Shown here piece after piece: positions 61,256-64,000 of a stretch of DNA of 64,000 nt. The DNA comes from Stieleria sp. JC731 (GTDB lineage: Bacteria > Planctomycetota > Planctomycetia > Pirellulales > Pirellulaceae), in contig NZ_JAJKFQ010000001.1 in the NCBI RefSeq assembly GCF_020966635.1, forward strand, positions 930,001-994,000, in the 5' to 3' direction. The stretch's first letter is position 1. The number at the start of each line of letters is the position of its first letter. A program made the position numbers and the translations under genes. The notes below the pieces were generated by a model that was given only the letters and a program-made list of their open reading frames with translations, was not told the DNA's origin and made no database searches.

Positions 61256-61304
61256 CTCTACTTGGAAAGTTGAGAGACACTGTTGTTCGATTCTCCGAAT
61301 CGAA
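61256..61304 (+). repeat. Double-hairpin repeat, unit 5
   Basis: A slightly diverged unit: CTCTACTTGGAAAGTTGAG, spacer AGACACTGTTG, TTCGATTC-TCC-GAATCGAA. The second stem is intact. Confidence 0.88.
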
Positions 61305-61526
61305 TGCGTGCCTTTCACTACCGCGTTTTCAATCGGCGTAAGCTGTTTCTAAAGGTGGAGGAGTCGACTACCTCCGGTTCACCGGATCAGTGTTGTGAAT
61401 TTCGTGTGTGAACCCTTTTAAATGTGCTAGGAAGAGTACATCATCTGGGATGGTCGCATTGCGCTAGGGCGTGGTCAAACCGATGTTCGCTTCAGGATAC
61501 ATTTGGATCATAGAAAGTCTTCGAGA
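61305..61526. other. Intergenic region between repeats and the SET gene
   Basis: 222 bases after the last repeat unit and before the SET-domain gene. It should hold the promoter of that gene. No further repeat copy is seen. Confidence 0.55.
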
Positions 61527-62036
61527 ATGGAACTATCAAAGAAACGGCGCCGCAAGCTTCAGGCCCAAGTCGACAAGGATTACGGCTACCGAGCCTACGA
61601 AGACCGCGATGTTTACGTTGCGGAGCTGAAAGGAAAAGGACGCGGCATTATTGCCTCGCGACAATTCTTGCCGGGCGAGCTGGTAATCGAGATCACCGGC
61701 CAACTGATCGCCGCCGATGTCTACGACGGTTCGACTTACGCGATGAACTTGGATGACAATTGGTACCTCGAGCCGACAATTCCGGGGGCCTACATCAACC
61801 ATTCCTGCAATCCCAATTGCGACATGGTGCAGGTCACCGATACCTCCAACGGTTTGGTTGCCCGCTGCAATATCGAACCGGGAACTGAGTTGACGTTCGA
61901 CTACCAGTGGGAAGCCCAATGGTGGATTCCGAAGTGCTGTTGTGGCGCGCGGAATTGTCGAGGCTGGGTGGTGGCCGAGAGCGATCTAAAGAAAATGAAG
62001 CGAATCGCGAGCCGCGAAAAACGCAAAGCGAAATAA
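61527..62036 (+). CDS. SET-domain protein (lysine methyltransferase-like)
   Basis: A 169-residue compact SET protein. It shows KGKGRGIIASRQFLPGELV (SET-N), the cofactor-site signature YINHSCNPNC, ELTFDYQW, and a post-SET-like cysteine cluster, CCCGARNCRGW. These are the S-adenosylmethionine and lysine-channel motifs of eukaryotic-type histone methyltransferases. Bacterial members methylate lysines on DNA-binding or ribosomal proteins where tested; the target here is unknown. The N- and C-termini are very basic. The ATG at 61527 is used; the TTG at 61503 adds eight residues. It converges with priA. Confidence 0.87.
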   Translation: MELSKKRRRKLQAQVDKDYGYRAYEDRDVYVAELKGKGRGIIASRQFLPGELVIEITGQLIAADVYDGSTYAMNLDDNWYLEPTIPGAYINHSCNPNCDMVQVTDTSNGLVARCNIEPGTELTFDYQWEAQWWIPKCCCGARNCRGWVVAESDLKKMKRIASREKRKAK

Positions 62037-62132
62037 GCTGGCTTCCGACATGGCTACTCAGGTAGTCGGTACGAGGACGAATCAGCGATGGTTTGCTTTC
62101 ACGTTTTATCATTCGCTGAATGAGATCACGAC

Positions 62133-64000
62133 CTAGAGCATGTCGAGCGGGTCGATGTCGACGACGTATTGGACGTCGTCTTTCTCTGGGATTTTGAAAG
62201 ACTTCGTCGCCATTCGGATTGTCGCCCCAAGTTGCAACGGATCGATCGACTGTAGCAGCAGGTGAAAGCGATATTTCCCACGCAATTTCACGATCGGTGG
62301 CGGGGCAGGCCCAAGAATACGGACTTCGGCACCCAGCCTTTCTCGGGCCGATTCCAATCGTTGCAGCAGCAGATAAGCCGTCGCTTCGGTAACGTCTTCG
62401 ACCGTGCCACGGATGATGATCCTGGCGACCGATCCCAGCGGTGGGTAGTTGAACTTACGACGGTTGGCGATTTCCGCGTTGGCGAATTGGACATAGTCAT
62501 GTCGCGAGGCGGCTTGGATCGCCATATGTTCCGGCGAAAATGTCTGCACAATTACACGCCCGCCCCGTGAGCCACGTCCCGTTCGCCCGGCAACTTGTGT
62601 CACGAGTTGAAACGTCCTTTCGCCCGCGCGAAAGTCTGGGAAGTGCAGTGCGGCATCGGCGTTGATCACTCCCACCAGCAGGACGTTGGGGAAGTCCAGT
62701 CCCTTGGCAATCATCTGCGTGCCGAGCAACAAATCGATTTCACCGCTGCGGAATGCCGCAAGGACTTTTTGGTGGCTTCCGGGACGTCGCATCGTATCGC
62801 TGTCCATGCGAGCGACACGCGCGTTGGGAAATCGTGCTTTGACTTCGACTTCTAATTTCTGGGTGCCAAGTCCGCTGTAGCGAATGCCATCGAACTTGCA
62901 TTCGGGGCACCACGGCGGTGTGGCAATGGTGTAATCGCAGTAGTGGCAAACGGCCTTGCTGCCATCGCGATGGTGGGTCAAAGGCATCTCGCATTCCGGA
63001 CAGGCGACGACGTGACCGCACGCAGGGCACTGAATCGTTGTCGCAAAGCCGCGGCGATTGAGCAACAGAATGATCTGACCTTTCTCCCGTAAGGTTTCGT
63101 TGACGGCCAAGTGAAGTTGGCGGCTGATGGAGCCACCCATCGATCGTTCGTCGCGGACACGCAAGTCGACCAGTTGCACGTCAGGCATCGGACGATGTCC
63201 GACGCGGTGCGGCATCGAAATCAGTTCGGCGTGTCCGGTTGCGGTGGCGTGCCATGATTCCAATGACGGCGTGGCGCTTCCCAGTAGCAGCGGAATCTTC
63301 AGTGACCGCGCTCTGGCATAGGCGACTTTACGCGCGTGGTAGCGAGGCTGGCTGTCTTGTTTAAACGAACCGTCGTGTTCTTCATCAAGGATGATCAGTC
63401 CAAGACGTGGCAGCGGTGCGAATACGGCGCTGCGTGGGCCGACGACAACCTGGACTTCCCCGCGGCGAATGCGTTGCCATTGGTAGTGCCGTTCTGCCGG
63501 AGTCATCTGACTGTGCAGGACGGCAACCGACTGAAAGCGTCGTTCAAATCGGCCGCGTGTTTGTGGCGTCAAGCTGATCTCGGGGACCAGGACGATCGCG
63601 GCGCGGCCGTATTTGACTACATGTTCGATGGCTTTGATGTAGACCTCCGTTTTGCCGCTGCCGGTCACGCCATGCAACAGAAGCGTTCGCGGTTCGGCGG
63701 AATCGACTGCTTCGGTAATCTTGTCTAAGGCCGCGGACTGCTCGTCAGTCAGTTCGTGTTTTTCGACGGATTCGCCATCACTCGCTTGCCAGCGGGTGGT
63801 CATTCCGGAAGACATTTCACGCTGTTTAGATTCCGTGACCATGCCTTTTTTACGCAGAGCCCGCACAGGGGCAGCGGTACAATCGGCATGCACCATCAAT
63901 TGCGACTCGGTCATCGGCCGGCCAGCAGCGATCAGCAATCGCAAGGCACGCTGTTGTTTTGGTGGTAAGGCTTCGACGGTTGATTCGTCTTTCGTGATAG
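62133..64000 (-). CDS. priA: Primosomal protein N' (PriA helicase), N-terminus outside window
   Basis: The C-terminal 620 or so residues of the replication-restart helicase PriA. It shows the Walker A GVTGSGKTEVY, DEEHDGSFKQ (motif II), LGSATPSLES (motif III), and paired zinc-binding cysteines in CPACG, CPECE, CHYCDY and CPEC. GTQMIAKGLDFPNV and QVAGRTGRGSRGG are motifs V and VI. The frame stays open to the right edge of the window (reading ALPPKQQRALRLLI before the TTG at 63944), so the 3'-BD and winged-helix N-terminal domains lie beyond base 64000 and no start can be given. The protein reloads the replicative helicase at stalled forks. Confidence 0.95.
   Translation of the reverse strand, partial: ITKDESTVEALPPKQQRALRLLIAAGRPMTESQLMVHADCTAAPVRALRKKGMVTESKQREMSSGMTTRWQASDGESVEKHELTDEQSAALDKITEAVDSAEPRTLLLHGVTGSGKTEVYIKAIEHVVKYGRAAIVLVPEISLTPQTRGRFERRFQSVAVLHSQMTPAERHYQWQRIRRGEVQVVVGPRSAVFAPLPRLGLIILDEEHDGSFKQDSQPRYHARKVAYARARSLKIPLLLGSATPSLESWHATATGHAELISMPHRVGHRPMPDVQLVDLRVRDERSMGGSISRQLHLAVNETLREKGQIILLLNRRGFATTIQCPACGHVVACPECEMPLTHHRDGSKAVCHYCDYTIATPPWCPECKFDGIRYSGLGTQKLEVEVKARFPNARVARMDSDTMRRPGSHQKVLAAFRSGEIDLLLGTQMIAKGLDFPNVLLVGVINADAALHFPDFRAGERTFQLVTQVAGRTGRGSRGGRVIVQTFSPEHMAIQAASRHDYVQFANAEIANRRKFNYPPLGSVARIIIRGTVEDVTEATAYLLLQRLESARERLGAEVRILGPAPPPIVKLRGKYRFHLLLQSIDPLQLGATIRMATKSFKIPEKDDVQYVVDIDPLDML

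Noticed and set aside
60127..61304. Regularly spaced direct repeats read as a CRISPR array
   Set aside because: Each unit contains two separate palindromes, spacers vary from 43 to 68 bases, one unit is split by a gene, and the adjacent gene is a Y1 transposase, not cas.
61013..61318. N-terminal extension of the transposase gene to 61318
   Set aside because: The extra residues are translations of the repeat units (the string SIRRIE...STFQVE appears twice), so the extension is an artefact.

Overview
The window looks like a chromosomal segment of a planctomycete, most likely from the Pirellulaceae (Rhodopirellula-like). The evidence is the combination of a prepilin-like DUF1559 protein, N-terminal LEPR-XLL-type sorting motifs, a PEP-CTERM protein, a dockerin/EF-hand protease, three ECF sigma factor plus Ser/Thr kinase modules, and weak Shine-Dalgarno usage. 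Genus and species cannot be fixed from the sequence alone. I see no rRNA, tRNA, CRISPR array or prophage.

Layout. 1-11.1 kb is an exopolysaccharide locus: two GT4 and one GT2 glycosyltransferases and a deacetylase-like protein on the plus strand. These converge on a priming sugar transferase, a Wzz/tyrosine-kinase-like protein with a degraded nucleotide site, and a secreted glycosidase on the minus strand. A long imperfect palindrome (MITE-like) sits at 4.1-4.25 kb. 11.2-17.6 kb is an ECF sigma / TPR-like Ser/Thr kinase / LEPR-type membrane protein operon followed by a secreted matrixin-dockerin-EF-hand protease. 18-20.4 kb holds a Gln-rich secreted protein and an inner-membrane alpha/alpha-toroid protein. 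21.1-23.7 kb is a DUF1559 / lipoprotein / PepSY operon. 23.7-26.4 kb is a three-gene overlapping phosphorelay whose first kinase carries an ethylene-receptor-like membrane domain. 27.0-32.4 kb is a translationally coupled LRR membrane protein and beta-propeller lipoprotein of unknown function. They are followed by a PHP-family hydrolase and a sugar isomerase-like protein.

35.7-42.7 kb is a heavy-metal RND efflux locus (adaptor, permease and three His/Cys-rich or small secreted accessories, but no outer-membrane channel). It converges on a two-component c-di-GMP pair (membrane histidine kinase plus REC-GGDEF-EAL). 47-50 kb is a second ECF/kinase module, in which the kinase carries an extracytoplasmic TAXI-type solute-binding domain. 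A thioredoxin-like lipoprotein is divergent from it. 51 kb has a PEP-CTERM beta-propeller protein. 52.3-56 kb is a third ECF/kinase module; its kinase begins with an anti-sigma-like Cys/His motif, and a TPR protein follows. 56-60 kb has two secreted proteins, a DMT transporter and a PP2C phosphatase (the natural counterpart of the kinases). 60.1-61.3 kb is a family of 49-bp double-hairpin repeats, one of which is interrupted exactly by a REP-associated tyrosine transposase gene. The window ends with a SET-domain protein and the C-terminal part of PriA.

The most unusual items are the transposase inside its own repeat, the ethylene-receptor-like sensor kinase, the Ser/Thr kinase with a TAXI sensor domain, and the LRR/lipoprotein pair. 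All assignments are by eye from motifs; no database search was run.
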